Under the pieces are notes generated by a model. The model was not told the DNA's origin. It made no database searches and saw nothing but the letters and a program-made list of their open reading frames with translations. A stretch of DNA of 41,781 nucleotides, from positions 1 to 41,781 of the forward strand of contig PBVT01000060.1 of NCBI GenBank assembly GCA_002728755.1, given 5' to 3'. The position numbers and the translations under genes were made by a program. This DNA comes from Myxococcales bacterium (GTDB lineage: Bacteria > Myxococcota_A > UBA9042 > UBA3505). Below are positions 1-8,579 of the stretch, piece after piece (the stretch's first letter is position 1; every line of letters starts with the position of its first letter).

Positions 1-260
1 ACGCGAACCTGCAAGACGCGAACCTGAACGGCGCGAACCTGAAATGGGCGAACCTGACAAACGCGAACCTGACAAACGCGAACCTGACGGACGCGAGCCT
101 GAAAAACGCGTACCTGTTTAACGCGGACCTGACAAACGCGGTCCTGACCGACGTTTTCTGGTTAAACACAACCTGCCCGGATGAAACAAATTCCGATGAC
201 AACCGCGGCACCTGCTGCGGTCATCTGAATTGGAAGGTGCCAAGCGCGGGTTGTGACTAG
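1..260 (+). CDS. Pentapeptide-repeat protein, C-terminal fragment
   Basis: An open frame enters from the left edge (first full codon at 3) and stops at TAG 258-260, giving 85 visible residues. About the first 50 residues are pentapeptide repeats of the A(N/D/S)L type ([20 protein letters not shown]), which fold as a right-handed quadrilateral beta-helix. The tail contains [10 protein letters not shown] followed by a CC pair and a last Cys, a cap often seen on secreted or lipoprotein pentapeptide proteins in environmental bacteria. The start, any signal peptide and any fused domain lie outside the window, so the role cannot be given. The repetition also shows in the DNA as a roughly 15-bp period of the form gcgaacctg. 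Confidence 0.85.
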   Translation, partial: ANLQDANLNGANLKWANLTNANLTNANLTDASLKNAYLFNADLTNAVLTDVFWLNTTCPDETNSDDNRGTCCGHLNWKVPSAGCD

Positions 261-280
261 CCCCCATTGCCCTGCGTGGT

Positions 281-523
281 CTATGGATGGGCGTGTGTGT
301 AGTAGCAAGTGTAGGCATCAGAGTTGGGTGTGGTGTTGAAATGCGTCGCTGTCACCGAGCAATAATAGCTCGGGCAGATCCCATTCACCTTCGCAGCTGT
401 GTGCGTAACCACACCACTAGCCTTCGACTTTGTGTGCGTGTCTGCGGTCACGAAACCGTTGGCGAAAGCTAGAGACGTGATAGCGCAGATAGCAGACAGG
501 GATAGTAATATTTTGCTCTTCAT
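281..523 (-). CDS. Small secreted protein of unknown function (80 aa)
   Basis: The product has a clear Sec signal peptide (MKSK, then a hydrophobic stretch ending near AFA-NG). The mature part is about 58 residues, rich in Thr, His and Tyr, with three cysteines (GICPSYYC and YTCYY). The start is supported by AAGGAG seven bases upstream of the ATG on the minus strand. No family is recognised. It lies between the pentapeptide protein (convergent) and msrA (same strand, about 150 bp upstream), and appears to be a single-gene unit. An odd Cys count could mean one free thiol or a dimer. Function is unknown; that it is a real secreted product rests on signal peptide plus Shine-Dalgarno. Confidence 0.7.
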   Translation of the reverse strand: MKSKILLSLSAICAITSLAFANGFVTADTHTKSKASGVVTHTAAKVNGICPSYYCSVTATHFNTTPNSDAYTCYYTHAHP

Positions 524-679
524 TTTGACTCCTTGTGAACATCAACCATTCAATGAGTCGCGATGGTACCACAGTGTAAGCGCCCATTGCCCTCTAATTC
601 CCCATTTCCGAGGTGATCGGACGACTTCAGACTTTACGCATTTTCTTTGGGCGCTTGTTTTTGGCTGATCTTGAGCGCT

Positions 680-1345
680 TTAGTCTTTGCTTTCTCCACC
701 AAATATTCCCGTGGAATTCTGGCAGCTTACACCGGTCCCACCCAGTCCGCAGTAGCCGGCAGGGTTCTTGTGGAGGTATTGCTGGTGGTAGGCCTCGGCA
801 AAATAGAAGGTTGGCGCGTCGATGATCTCGGTGGTGATGGCGCCGTAGCCAGCCGATCGTAGCAACTCCTGGTATTGCCGTTTCGACGCCTGGGCCGCTT
901 CCGATTGGCTTGCATTATAACTATAGACGCCCGAACGATATTGGGTCCCCGTATCGTTTCCCTGGCGCATACCCTGGGTTGGGTTATGACTCTCCCAGAA
1001 GACCTTCAGAAGTTGGTTAAAGTCGATGACCTTCGGATCGTAAACCACCCGAACCACCTCGTTATGGCCGGTCATACCGCTGCAGACCTCTTCGTAGGTG
1101 GGGTTGGGTGTATGTCCTGCAGCGTAGCCTACAGCTGTGCTCACGACTCCCGGTAGAACCCAGAACTTTCGCTCTGCACCCCAGAAGCACCCCATGCCAA
1201 ACATGGCGTACTGGAGCCCCTCGAACGTAGCCTCCAGAGGCTGGCCGTTGACGGCGTGCCGTTCGGGAATAGGCATCACTTCGGCTCGGCCCGGTAGGGC
1301 TTCACTCGCACTGGGGATCTGGGTTTTCTTTCGGAAATTGAACAT
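680..1345 (-). CDS. msrA: Peptide methionine-S-sulfoxide reductase MsrA
   Basis: MsrA reduces the S-epimer of methionine sulfoxide in proteins and free methionine, with recycling by thioredoxin. The 221-residue product has the catalytic GCFWG motif (nucleophile Cys53) and the two resolving cysteines near the C terminus in [12 protein letters not shown] (Cys199 and Cys208). The family blocks [38 protein letters not shown] and HQQYLHKNP are all present. The N-terminal extension (FNFRKK, ALPGR, HAVNG) matches the longer E. coli-type MsrA rather than the short core form. No signal peptide is seen, so it is cytoplasmic. It is transcribed alone, divergent from the lipoprotein at 1539. No MsrB is visible nearby. 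Confidence 0.97.
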   Translation of the reverse strand: MFNFRKKTQIPSASEALPGRAEVMPIPERHAVNGQPLEATFEGLQYAMFGMGCFWGAERKFWVLPGVVSTAVGYAAGHTPNPTYEEVCSGMTGHNEVVRVVYDPKVIDFNQLLKVFWESHNPTQGMRQGNDTGTQYRSGVYSYNASQSEAAQASKRQYQELLRSAGYGAITTEIIDAPTFYFAEAYHQQYLHKNPAGYCGLGGTGVSCQNSTGIFGGESKD

Positions 1346-1538
1346 AGTAGGGCTCTTCGGGATGACGAATATTCTCTACTGTTCTATCCTACCTGGGGTT
1401 TGGCGCAAAGAGGGGCGTGCAGATACCCCCGCAATCGGTGGCTGGACTCCATGCGTCGGGGGATCATGCTTTGTGGAACGGAAGGAAAGAATCCAGCGAT
1501 TCGTTGGACAGTTCGAAACCCAGATTGGGAGAGGGACA

Positions 1539-3236
1539 ATGACGAAGTTGTGGTCTCCAGTTTTGGTTCTATTGGTTGGGCTGCTCTCTGTGGGAAATCT
1601 ATCCTCCTGTGGGAAGTCCAAAAAACAGAAGCGTATCGATAATTACGTAAAGTTGGTGGACCAGGAATGTGCCTGTGTTGGCTCCGATCAGGAAACGACC
1701 ATGGCCTGCCTTGGTCCTCTTCATGACGCGTTGTTGAAGAAAATCCAGGCGGGCAAAGTCGCAATGGACCCGAACCTGAATGATCCATCAAAACTGATGA
1801 AGAAGTACGAAGGGTCGAGCCGGATGATGAAGGCTATCAATCGCTCGTTGGAGTGTAGAGTTGCGACACAGGGATTGCCTTGTAAGGCAGTGAACCTTCC
1901 GTCACTCGCCGAAGGGGTAGAGGGCGATAGCCTTCGTCCGGCAGGTGGATTATCGGTCTGGGTTTCAAAGAATGGCATCTCCATCCTGGGGGGCGCGGAA
2001 ACCGGTGGTTGTCAATCGATCGAGCCCTGGCCGCTACCTACGACAAACCAGTATCGGATCGAACCACTACAAGAGGCGATCAAAGGACGTTTCGAGCAGT
2101 CTGGGGCTGACGAACGGGTAGCCTACATCTATGCGGATCAAGAGGTCTCCTTCGAGCTCCTCTCCAAGGTGATCTATAACCTGGCGATGCAAGAGTTTCT
2201 CGACATGAAGTTCATGGGCCGGTCCGGTGATGAATACGCGGTCGTCTTTGAACCCCATATGCCGCGTATACAGACGGGGAAGCAAAAAGATCTCGCCGAT
2301 TTTGGTTGGTACCCCAGCCTGTCCATCGGAACCTCGTCGATCGGAGCGATCGTCTCCATCGTGGATCCGTTCACGGAGAAGGTGGAAACGAAAGAAGAAG
2401 GTGGAGCGGTCAAAGAGACATCTTCGAATCGCTTATATATCCAGGCAGCGGACGGGAGCTGTCCGGCGATCAAACGTGGACCAGACGGAAGCATCGATCG
2501 TGCCCAGCTGAACGCACTGTTCGCAGGGATTTGCGGGTATGGTCATGCCTCGATGCTCTTGGGGCCCGACCCCAACACCCCGCTCAAAGACCTCCTGGTT
2601 CTGGTTCGAGCCGCGGATCGTAATCCACAATGCGCCAAAGCGTTTACTTTAGCGATAGGCGATCCAGCCGAGCGGGCCGATTGTTCGCCGGGTGTCACCC
2701 TGGAGGCCCTTGATGCCGAACACGCAAAGCTCGTGAAGAAAAGAGAAGCGCAACGGGCGCGCCGTCTACGCAACCGCTCGGGTTTTGCCCAGATAGGAGG
2801 TCTATCAAGGAACGAAAATGACATTGGTGATGGGTTCGATGGAGGTGCGGGAAGAATCGGCGACAAAACTCCGACTGAGAAAGGGGTCGCGAAGGTGTCC
2901 ATCGTAAAGAGGACAACCGACGTCAGACTTGGACCGGTCCAGCAGGGCAACAAAGAGATAACGAAAACAATCCGACGAAATATGGCCAGTTTACGATGGT
3001 GTTACGAAAAGACCCTTAAGCGAGATCCGAAGCGGCGAGGCAAGGTGGTAGTATCGTTGGCGATCTCCCCGACGGGCCTGGTCCGCGATGTAAAAGTGAC
3101 CCGCTCAACGGTTAAAGATTCAAAGCTCGAAACCTGTATTGTGAATAGAATCCGAAACATACGCTTTCCCGCTTCCAAAGATGGTAAAGCCAAGAAGGTT
3201 TCGTTCCCGTTTGTTTTCAAACCGGTTCAAAACTAA
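1539..3236 (+). CDS. Lipoprotein with ExbD-like folds and AgmX/PglI-type C-terminal domain
   Basis: The 565-residue product begins MTKLWSPVLV and has a lipobox ending SSC near residue 24. The frame is open further upstream, but the ATG at 1539 is chosen because GGGAGAGGG precedes it and the lipoprotein signal starts there. Two segments resemble the periplasmic domain of ExbD/TolR: one around VAYIYADQEVSFELLSKVIY and one around LLGPDPNTPLKDLLVLVRAA. The last 100 residues match the domain annotated as AgmX/PglI C-terminal in myxobacteria, a TonB-like fold: a CYEK segment, GKVVVSLAISPTGLV, then a Cys-containing helix and a final FPFVFKP strand. Such proteins are linked to gliding or envelope energy-transfer machines; the specific role here is unknown. 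No ExbB or motor gene is adjacent. Confidence 0.85.
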   Translation: MTKLWSPVLVLLVGLLSVGNLSSCGKSKKQKRIDNYVKLVDQECACVGSDQETTMACLGPLHDALLKKIQAGKVAMDPNLNDPSKLMKKYEGSSRMMKAINRSLECRVATQGLPCKAVNLPSLAEGVEGDSLRPAGGLSVWVSKNGISILGGAETGGCQSIEPWPLPTTNQYRIEPLQEAIKGRFEQSGADERVAYIYADQEVSFELLSKVIYNLAMQEFLDMKFMGRSGDEYAVVFEPHMPRIQTGKQKDLADFGWYPSLSIGTSSIGAIVSIVDPFTEKVETKEEGGAVKETSSNRLYIQAADGSCPAIKRGPDGSIDRAQLNALFAGICGYGHASMLLGPDPNTPLKDLLVLVRAADRNPQCAKAFTLAIGDPAERADCSPGVTLEALDAEHAKLVKKREAQRARRLRNRSGFAQIGGLSRNENDIGDGFDGGAGRIGDKTPTEKGVAKVSIVKRTTDVRLGPVQQGNKEITKTIRRNMASLRWCYEKTLKRDPKRRGKVVVSLAISPTGLVRDVKVTRSTVKDSKLETCIVNRIRNIRFPASKDGKAKKVSFPFVFKPVQN

Positions 3237-3252
3237 TGGGAAATTGGGGTTT

Positions 3253-3285
3253 TTGATGGCCACTGGCATCAATGTTGCTTATAAC
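3253..3285 (+). promoter_or_regulatory. Candidate promoter with overlapping inverted repeat, upstream of DUF4157-amidase gene
   Basis: An imperfect inverted repeat, TTGAT-G-GCCA-C-TGGC-ATCAA (9-bp arms, one bulged G), occupies 3253-3272. TGGCCA at 3257-3262 and TATAAC at 3280-3285 are separated by 17 bp and resemble -35 and -10 boxes, so the repeat would overlap the -35 like an operator. It could instead be a weak hairpin terminator for the gene ending at 3236, although no T-run follows. Weak evidence. Confidence 0.3.
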
Positions 3286-3359
3286 AAAAGGGCGTGGGGA
3301 CAGTTTGTCTCCTTTCATGGAACCTATCGTCCTCTAAAACAGTAGTTCAGGAAATCGCC

Positions 3360-4613
3360 ATGGCATTCGCACATACATCGGTTAAATCCCACGAAGTGAC
3401 GCAGCGCAAAGCGAAAAAGTCGCAGCAAACGGCGGATCAGAGCCAGTCTGAAATGTTGCTCCCATCGGGCAACGTCTCTCCAGAGGAGGCGTTGGGTAGT
3501 AGTGACTCGGCGGTCGGCTCCCGTCTTGTGCAGAGCATGCAGCAATCCGGTGGGAACCAGGCGGTTGTCCAGGCGAAGAGTAAGGCTGGTGACGAGAATT
3601 TGACCCAGACCCGGGCGGCCGAAGGTGTCTCCGGAACCGGGGGGACTTTGCCCCACCTTGCGACCATTCAGAAGTCGTTCGGCAAACATAATGTGAGCAA
3701 TATTCAGGCCTACGGTGGTGTTGAGGCGCAGAAAGCCAGCCGTGATATGGGTGCTAAGGCCTACGCTACGGGCAATAAGGTGGCCTATGATGGCAGCCTC
3801 GACCTGCATACTGCGGCTCATGAAGCCGCTCATGTGGTGCAACAACGCGGTGGAGTACAGCTCAAAGGCGGCGTCGGGCAATCTGGTGATCAATACGAAC
3901 AGCACGCCGATCGGGTTGCTGATCTGGTGGTCCAGGGGAAATCAGCGGAGGCTGAGCTCGATACGATGGCGACGGGCGGTGGCGGCGACTCGGCCGTTCA
4001 GATGCGCCAGACCGGTGGCCAGAATCGTACTCCGGAGCAAGAGAAAGCCCGCAAAGAGGGTAAATTAGAAGGGCTGGGCTTTGACGAAATGTGGGACGCT
4101 CACCCCCATAACTACCAGGATATGTATGAGGGTGGCCGAGAAGCGCAGGATACAGCGAGCAGCGAGGTCCTGGATAATGAGGGACTGCCTACCTATCTGA
4201 GTAATACCTGTGCGATTCGACTGAGCGTTATGTTCAATAATCTCGGCGGTGCCTATAAGATTACCAAGGCAAATGCTGCCAAGGCCGGTATTTCAGCGCG
4301 TAGGGTGTTCTACTCGAGAAAGACCAAAAACTACTACGTGGTATCTGCCAGAGAGATGTGGCAATACGTTGAAGCGAATTTCCGTTCGGCTGACGTTATC
4401 TTTCCCAAGGGACGTCGATTCAAGGACGACGAAGAATTCGAAGCTGCGCTTCCAGAGCTGATGAAGATTGTCTCTGGTAAAAAAGGTATCGTCGCCTTCG
4501 ATAAAATCTTTGGCTACAGCGGAACCGGGCATGTAGACATCTTCGAAGGTGAGCGGTTGTCCGACGCCGATTCCTGGTACGAGAGCGCTAGTGTAAAACT
4601 GTGGTTTGTGTAA
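3360..4613 (+). CDS. DUF4157 protein with C-terminal Tae4-like amidase domain (putative eCIS-delivered effector)
   Basis: The product has 417 residues. Residues about 96-203 form a DUF4157 domain with the zinc-peptidase-like motif HEAAH (154-158) followed by VVQQRGG and a downstream EQHAD segment; DUF4157 is strongly associated with eCIS cargo. After a Gly/Gln-rich joint, residues about 235-417 resemble the T6SS amidase family Tae4: [10 protein letters not shown] at the start, [14 protein letters not shown] with candidate nucleophile Cys284, [10 protein letters not shown] with candidate His391 (and Asp393), and a terminal LWFV. Tae4 cuts the D-Glu/mDAP bond of peptidoglycan. The ATG at 3360 is chosen over an upstream in-frame start because MAFAH matches MASFAH of the second DUF4157 protein and AGGAAA precedes it. 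There is no signal peptide and no recognisable Tai4 immunity gene beside it. Confidence 0.85.
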   Translation: MAFAHTSVKSHEVTQRKAKKSQQTADQSQSEMLLPSGNVSPEEALGSSDSAVGSRLVQSMQQSGGNQAVVQAKSKAGDENLTQTRAAEGVSGTGGTLPHLATIQKSFGKHNVSNIQAYGGVEAQKASRDMGAKAYATGNKVAYDGSLDLHTAAHEAAHVVQQRGGVQLKGGVGQSGDQYEQHADRVADLVVQGKSAEAELDTMATGGGGDSAVQMRQTGGQNRTPEQEKARKEGKLEGLGFDEMWDAHPHNYQDMYEGGREAQDTASSEVLDNEGLPTYLSNTCAIRLSVMFNNLGGAYKITKANAAKAGISARRVFYSRKTKNYYVVSAREMWQYVEANFRSADVIFPKGRRFKDDEEFEAALPELMKIVSGKKGIVAFDKIFGYSGTGHVDIFEGERLSDADSWYESASVKLWFV

Positions 4614-4683
4614 ACGGATCCACTTGTTGTGTAGCCAGACGCGGTTTAGCCAGGTTTGATCGCGGGTAGTTTGAGGTGGGGGT

Positions 4684-6834
4684 TTGAGAGCGGTTTGTGG
4701 CCAGGGACTGCTGGTGCTTCTTTTGGCGATGACTATCGCTTGTGGCGCCGACCCAACAGCTACCGACGACAGCACCAATGGCTCGGATGTCAACGTCGTT
4801 CGGGATGGTCAGGGAACGGACCTGGGTGGTGACGAAGGGGAGGTCGAAACCTCGGACGTGGTCGTAGACGAGGGGGAATCATCCGATCTGACCACCACCG
4901 ATCCGGATACGGCTGATACCGCCGCAGGTGATGCGGGTACCCCCGATCAGGGAACAACCGATCCGGGCACCCCAGATCCTGGCCCCGCCCCCTGTATCCC
5001 CGATTGCGCTGGCAAACAATGTGGCTTTGATGGCTGTGACGGATCCTGTGGTAGCTGTAGCTCTTCCGAGCTCTGCACTATGGATGGTCAATGTGAGGCC
5101 ATCAGCCCCGAATACCCCTATATGGTCTTCGACCCGGCCGCACCGGCGGCTGGTCAGGTCTTGACGGTGACGGTCTATGACGACACCCCCTGGGCCTATA
5201 TCGGCCTGACCGTGAGCGGTCCCTGTGGTGACGCAGCCGCGAACCATGTGGGAGGTGACTCCACGGGAGACGGTGCCTGGTATTGGACCTTTGAAACCTC
5301 GGCCTTAACGGGTGGTGCCTATACCTTTATGTTTACGGCCGAACAGGGAGTTACAGCGGTCCATAATACGGCACTATTCGTCGCTGGCGGTACGAATTGT
5401 CTGCTCTGCCCGGAAGTCGGCCAGCCCTGCAGCGATGTCTACCCGGAGCAGCAACAATGTTCCCAGAACGGATCGATGACGGAAGTGACCTGCTACAAAT
5501 TTGGGCATTGTATGGGGGTGGGTGACGGTACCCAATGCTCCTGGGATGCAGCCCTTGGCTCCTATTGTACCGACCCCTGTACTGGCGCGGGACCTGCTCA
5601 GATATGTCCCCAGGATGGGGTCGCGTGTACGGATGTGTATTCCGCGGTGTTGGAATGCACCGCAACCGGCACATCGGCTACGGTGATGTGCACCAAGCAT
5701 GGTTTCTGCGATGGGGTCGGAGACGGAACCCACTGCAGCTGGGGTGAGGGTTCGTACTGTGGGGATCCCTGCGCAGGCAGCGGTAATGCCTCCGAGCCGC
5801 CATCAGGTAACCGCTTTGGCATGGGGCTGGTGGGGCCAGGCCTCGGGACACGGCTCGATCTGGTGAAGGAATTGGTCGGGAATAATGGGTATGTCTTGAT
5901 GATCCTTCCGGGCATTCATCAGAACACCAACGGCCCGACCGGGGAATGGATAGCTGCCGTGCAACAGGCCTACGATCTGAACCTGATCCCGGTGCTTCGC
6001 TTGGGTCCGTCCTGGGGTAATATGAACATTCGTGACGAGTCGGATGATGCCGCCCATCATGATTATAGTACCCTGGCGCAGGCCTATCGCAGCGTAGTGG
6101 AGGGGCTACCGAAGCGCGATAATTGGCCCATGTATATTCAGGTGCATAACGAACCCAATCTATGCCACGAATGGCGCTGTACGGGTGGGGGCACCATCGA
6201 CTCTGTGACCACGGCGACGGAATACGCCCACTTTCTGGCCGATGTCGCCGACGCGCTCCACGCCATCGGCGATCCGCGTATTCAAGTGAGTCTGGGGGCC
6301 CTTGCTCCGGGCGGAAATGTGAGCTGTGAATGTGAGCCTTGTGCGAATGGTGTGCATTGTACCGGCCAACCGGGCGAGCTGGGTCTGGACTTTATGCAAC
6401 ATATGGCGGCGGCGGTCCCCGATATCTGGACCCGGATCGATTACCTGGCCAGTCACCCCTATCCGGCCACAAATACCGGATTTGGTTTCTTTCAGCCTTT
6501 TGAGCAGGCACAGACGGGACTGTATTACTTCGAACAGGAGCTGGCCCTGTTACAGATGACCCTGCCGGTCCTGATCACCGAAACCGGTTGGTGCACCAAT
6601 TGCCCAGGCGACGGGCCGACCTGGAGTGAAGAACAGAAATCCCAATGGACGCAGCAGGCCTATACCAACGTCTGGCTCCAGCATCCCCTTATTGAAGGTG
6701 TCATGCCCTTTGTCCTGCAGGATGCGAGTTGGGGCAATGACTTCGGCTTTGGTTGGGTCCACACCGACGGGTGGCATTTTCCTGTCTTCGATGCGGTGCG
6801 AAATCTACGCATCTCCCTGGGAATCGGCTTGTAA
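4684..6834 (+). CDS. Surface lipoprotein glycoside hydrolase (clan GH-A fold) with Cys-rich modules
   Basis: The 716-residue product starts at TTG 4684, preceded by GAGGTGGG; the next in-frame ATG (4729) would destroy the signal sequence. The lipobox ends TIAC (Cys20). An Asp/Thr/Gly linker runs to about residue 100. Next come a myxobacterial Cys-rich module (CGFDGCDGSCGSC), a beta-sandwich-like segment (about 143-236) and two similar Cys-rich repeats (about 239-299 and 308-363). Residues about 376-710 look like a clan GH-A barrel: acid/base candidate Glu490 in HNEPN and nucleophile candidate Glu633 in ITETGW. The substrate is unknown; beta-linked polysaccharide is likely from the clan. Its last 44 bp are one copy of the direct repeat that recurs at 8522. 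Confidence 0.85.
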   Translation: MRAVCGQGLLVLLLAMTIACGADPTATDDSTNGSDVNVVRDGQGTDLGGDEGEVETSDVVVDEGESSDLTTTDPDTADTAAGDAGTPDQGTTDPGTPDPGPAPCIPDCAGKQCGFDGCDGSCGSCSSSELCTMDGQCEAISPEYPYMVFDPAAPAAGQVLTVTVYDDTPWAYIGLTVSGPCGDAAANHVGGDSTGDGAWYWTFETSALTGGAYTFMFTAEQGVTAVHNTALFVAGGTNCLLCPEVGQPCSDVYPEQQQCSQNGSMTEVTCYKFGHCMGVGDGTQCSWDAALGSYCTDPCTGAGPAQICPQDGVACTDVYSAVLECTATGTSATVMCTKHGFCDGVGDGTHCSWGEGSYCGDPCAGSGNASEPPSGNRFGMGLVGPGLGTRLDLVKELVGNNGYVLMILPGIHQNTNGPTGEWIAAVQQAYDLNLIPVLRLGPSWGNMNIRDESDDAAHHDYSTLAQAYRSVVEGLPKRDNWPMYIQVHNEPNLCHEWRCTGGGTIDSVTTATEYAHFLADVADALHAIGDPRIQVSLGALAPGGNVSCECEPCANGVHCTGQPGELGLDFMQHMAAAVPDIWTRIDYLASHPYPATNTGFGFFQPFEQAQTGLYYFEQELALLQMTLPVLITETGWCTNCPGDGPTWSEEQKSQWTQQAYTNVWLQHPLIEGVMPFVLQDASWGNDFGFGWVHTDGWHFPVFDAVRNLRISLGIGL
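6789..6832 (+). repeat. 44-bp direct repeat, copy A (3' end of glycoside hydrolase gene)
   Basis: This 44-bp segment begins cgatgcggtg and ends gaatcggcttgt. It encodes the last residues of the hydrolase (AVRNLRISLGIGL) and is identical base for base to 8522-8565. The bases just outside differ (t at 6788 versus c at 8521; a at 6833 versus g at 8566), so the match is sharply bounded. Confidence 0.97.
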
Positions 6835-6868
6835 GAAGAGATTCTGACAGGAGAAGCTTTAACGTCAC

Positions 6869-8410
6869 CTAATTCGGTGGCGGCTGGCAGTACTTCTGGT
6901 CTCTGCTCCAATAGGCTTTGGTGTGCGCGCCCGGTATCTCCCGCTTATCTCTATCCTCTATCCCCATGAGGTGTTCCATCTCGTACAGAATCTTTGTTGA
7001 GTCGCCACGTAAGCCTTTTTCCTTCAACCACTGTTCCAATTGGTATGGGCGGTATTCTGGTTTGCCCGGGGTAAGCATGTTTTGTTTTATCAACAGCCCC
7101 TTATAAAGGACCAACATGCCATTTAGCGACACGTCCGCAAGCTGTTGAATAAGGCCCAGGCTCTTAACACCAGGTATTTTGTGGAGTTCTCCTGCCACCT
7201 CGTTCCCCTGTTCCAAGGCTGTGAGCCAATTCCGTGCTCTGTCGGGGCTGGACATTAATTTGTCTAGCTCCTCTTTGGTCTCCGTTGTCAGATTGCCATT
7301 GGTCATTCCATCTACTGTGAAATCGGAGTCCAGGTTCTTGAACATCGACTCCAAAGAGGCATCTTCCTGTATTACGTTGAGTTCTTTCAGGTATTTGAAC
7401 GCCCATTCCATACAGGCTCTTCTTTTTCGCAGAACCTCCTTGTTATGCTGCAATCGTTTGATGAGGTTTACATACCCTTCTCGAATGGCTGCCGTGCTAC
7501 GGTCTTCAATAGCCTTTCGTTTTAGATCATATTCGCGTGCCCCCAACAGATTAAAACCCGAGGCCGTGCTTTGATGGGACAGCCAGGCCAATCTGGCGAG
7601 TAACCTACCTCGCTCTTGCCGGACGTCTCTCTTCTTTGCGTCGCTCATGTTTTCGGTCAGTTTCTGTTTTTTCAGCGCAGCGAGGATCTCCTTCATCTGG
7701 TCTGCAATCGACGGCCCCTCGTGGTCCTCCTTAAGCTGTTTGGCTCGGTCTTCAAGCTCTTTAAGAGATAGATTCTTCAAGCTGTCTTTGTAAGCCCCTA
7801 TCCTCGCATTGGATTGATTTACGAGGTCGGCCATCTCCTTTTCCTGGGCTTTCTTTCCCAACGCATTAAGCAGTTCTTGTTCCGCCTCCACCAGACTTTG
7901 GAGGGTTGCTCTTGTTTTGGCCCGGGCGTCTTTGAGCAGTTCCTTCTGATGTTCAAGCTGTTTGGGCAGGTTGTCGTGCACGAAATGGTAATGTGCCGTC
8001 CCGCCAGGCAGCGCATTCTTTTTGTAGTTTTGCATTAGGTCCTTGCGGGTAAGTTTCCAGGGTAGAGTCCTCAGCCATGGAGCTTCCCCATCCTGCCTCC
8101 ACTTCTTCAGCAAGGTCTCCACCACTTTCTTTTCCGTAATCTCTTCTCTCGCTTCTTCTGCACTGCGGTATGCATCCTTATGGTCTTCTTCACGCTGTCC
8201 GTGTCGGGGCTTCAGCAACCTTTCGAACAAGTTTAGCTGAGCTTTCGTACGATCGATTTCGTCGGATATCCCTTTCTCCGTGGCACGGTTCTGGTCCGCA
8301 GTTTCTCGGAGCTCGTTCACTTTTTGCTCGGCCTCGTGAATGGTGATGGGCTCGGCATAGGCGCTGGAGGCCGCCAGCAATAGGGGCAGTACGAAGAGGC
8401 TCGTCTTCAT
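6869..8410 (-). CDS. Secreted coiled-coil protein of unknown function (cassette cargo)
   Basis: The 513-residue product has a Sec signal peptide (MKTSLFVLPLLLAASSAYA-EP) and no lipobox. The mature protein is highly charged and alpha-helical, with long Lys/Glu/Leu/Gln-rich stretches that predict coiled coils (about 25-70, 150-240, 255-350). Beyond the signal peptide no membrane segment is evident; cysteines are few (ACMEW, and YCQPPPN at the end). GGAG lies 10 bases before the ATG. No family is recognised. It is the only gene between the two 44-bp repeats and is antisense to the hydrolase upstream and the MYXO-CTERM-like gene downstream. A periplasmic or secreted structural role is possible but unsupported. 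Confidence 0.75.
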   Translation of the reverse strand: MKTSLFVLPLLLAASSAYAEPITIHEAEQKVNELRETADQNRATEKGISDEIDRTKAQLNLFERLLKPRHGQREEDHKDAYRSAEEAREEITEKKVVETLLKKWRQDGEAPWLRTLPWKLTRKDLMQNYKKNALPGGTAHYHFVHDNLPKQLEHQKELLKDARAKTRATLQSLVEAEQELLNALGKKAQEKEMADLVNQSNARIGAYKDSLKNLSLKELEDRAKQLKEDHEGPSIADQMKEILAALKKQKLTENMSDAKKRDVRQERGRLLARLAWLSHQSTASGFNLLGAREYDLKRKAIEDRSTAAIREGYVNLIKRLQHNKEVLRKRRACMEWAFKYLKELNVIQEDASLESMFKNLDSDFTVDGMTNGNLTTETKEELDKLMSSPDRARNWLTALEQGNEVAGELHKIPGVKSLGLIQQLADVSLNGMLVLYKGLLIKQNMLTPGKPEYRPYQLEQWLKEKGLRGDSTKILYEMEHLMGIEDRDKREIPGAHTKAYWSRDQKYCQPPPN

Positions 8411-8521
8411 TCAATGATTCTCCAGCAAGTGTGCGCGATAAGAGTAGGCCTATGAGATGGCTTCAAGCAAGTACGGCGAAGGTGTTGAGAACGAGGTGTC
8501 TTATGGGATCGCCTGATTATC

Positions 8522-8565
8522 CGATGCGGTGCGAAATCTACGCATCTCCCTGGGAATCGGCTTGT
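8522..8565 (+). repeat. 44-bp direct repeat, copy B
   Basis: Exact copy of 6789-6832, lying in an intergenic region. In the same frame it would still encode the hydrolase C terminus and is followed by TGA, so it may mark the original 3' end of that gene before an insertion. It begins cgatgcggtg and ends tcggcttgt. Confidence 0.97.
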
Positions 8566-8579
8566 GATTAGGTGAACTG

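Larger units (their letters stand above)
6833..8565. mobile_element. Putative inserted cassette bounded by 44-bp direct repeats
   Basis: The stretch between the two exact 44-bp repeats, plus one repeat copy, is 1,733 bp. It carries one gene on the opposite strand to its neighbours. Repeat copy B restores the hydrolase reading end (ggcttg then TGA), as expected if an element entered at the 3' end of that gene and duplicated the site. Hand-counted GC in two 60-base lines of the cassette (7081, 7441) is 26/60 and 28/60; two lines of the hydrolase (6301, 6421) give 32/60 and 34/60. No integrase or transposase lies inside, so mobilisation would be in trans or ancient. Ectopic duplication is the alternative. 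Confidence 0.5.

Noticed and set aside
1426..1462. CCCCCG ... CGGGGG hairpin upstream of the ExbD/AgmX-like lipoprotein
   Set aside because: Six-bp stem with a 25-base loop and no T-tract; too weak to call a terminator or regulator.
3324..3905. Long minus-strand open frame opposite the DUF4157-amidase gene
   Set aside because: Shadow of a high-GC coding gene; lacks a ribosome site or recognisable domain, and the sense-strand protein has clear motifs.
6865..8575. TCACCTAAT (6865-6873) and ATTAGGTGA (8567-8575) as terminal inverted repeats of the cassette
   Set aside because: Nine bases only; the copies are not placed symmetrically relative to the 44-bp repeats, and one lies in the 3' end of the cargo gene. 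Probably chance.
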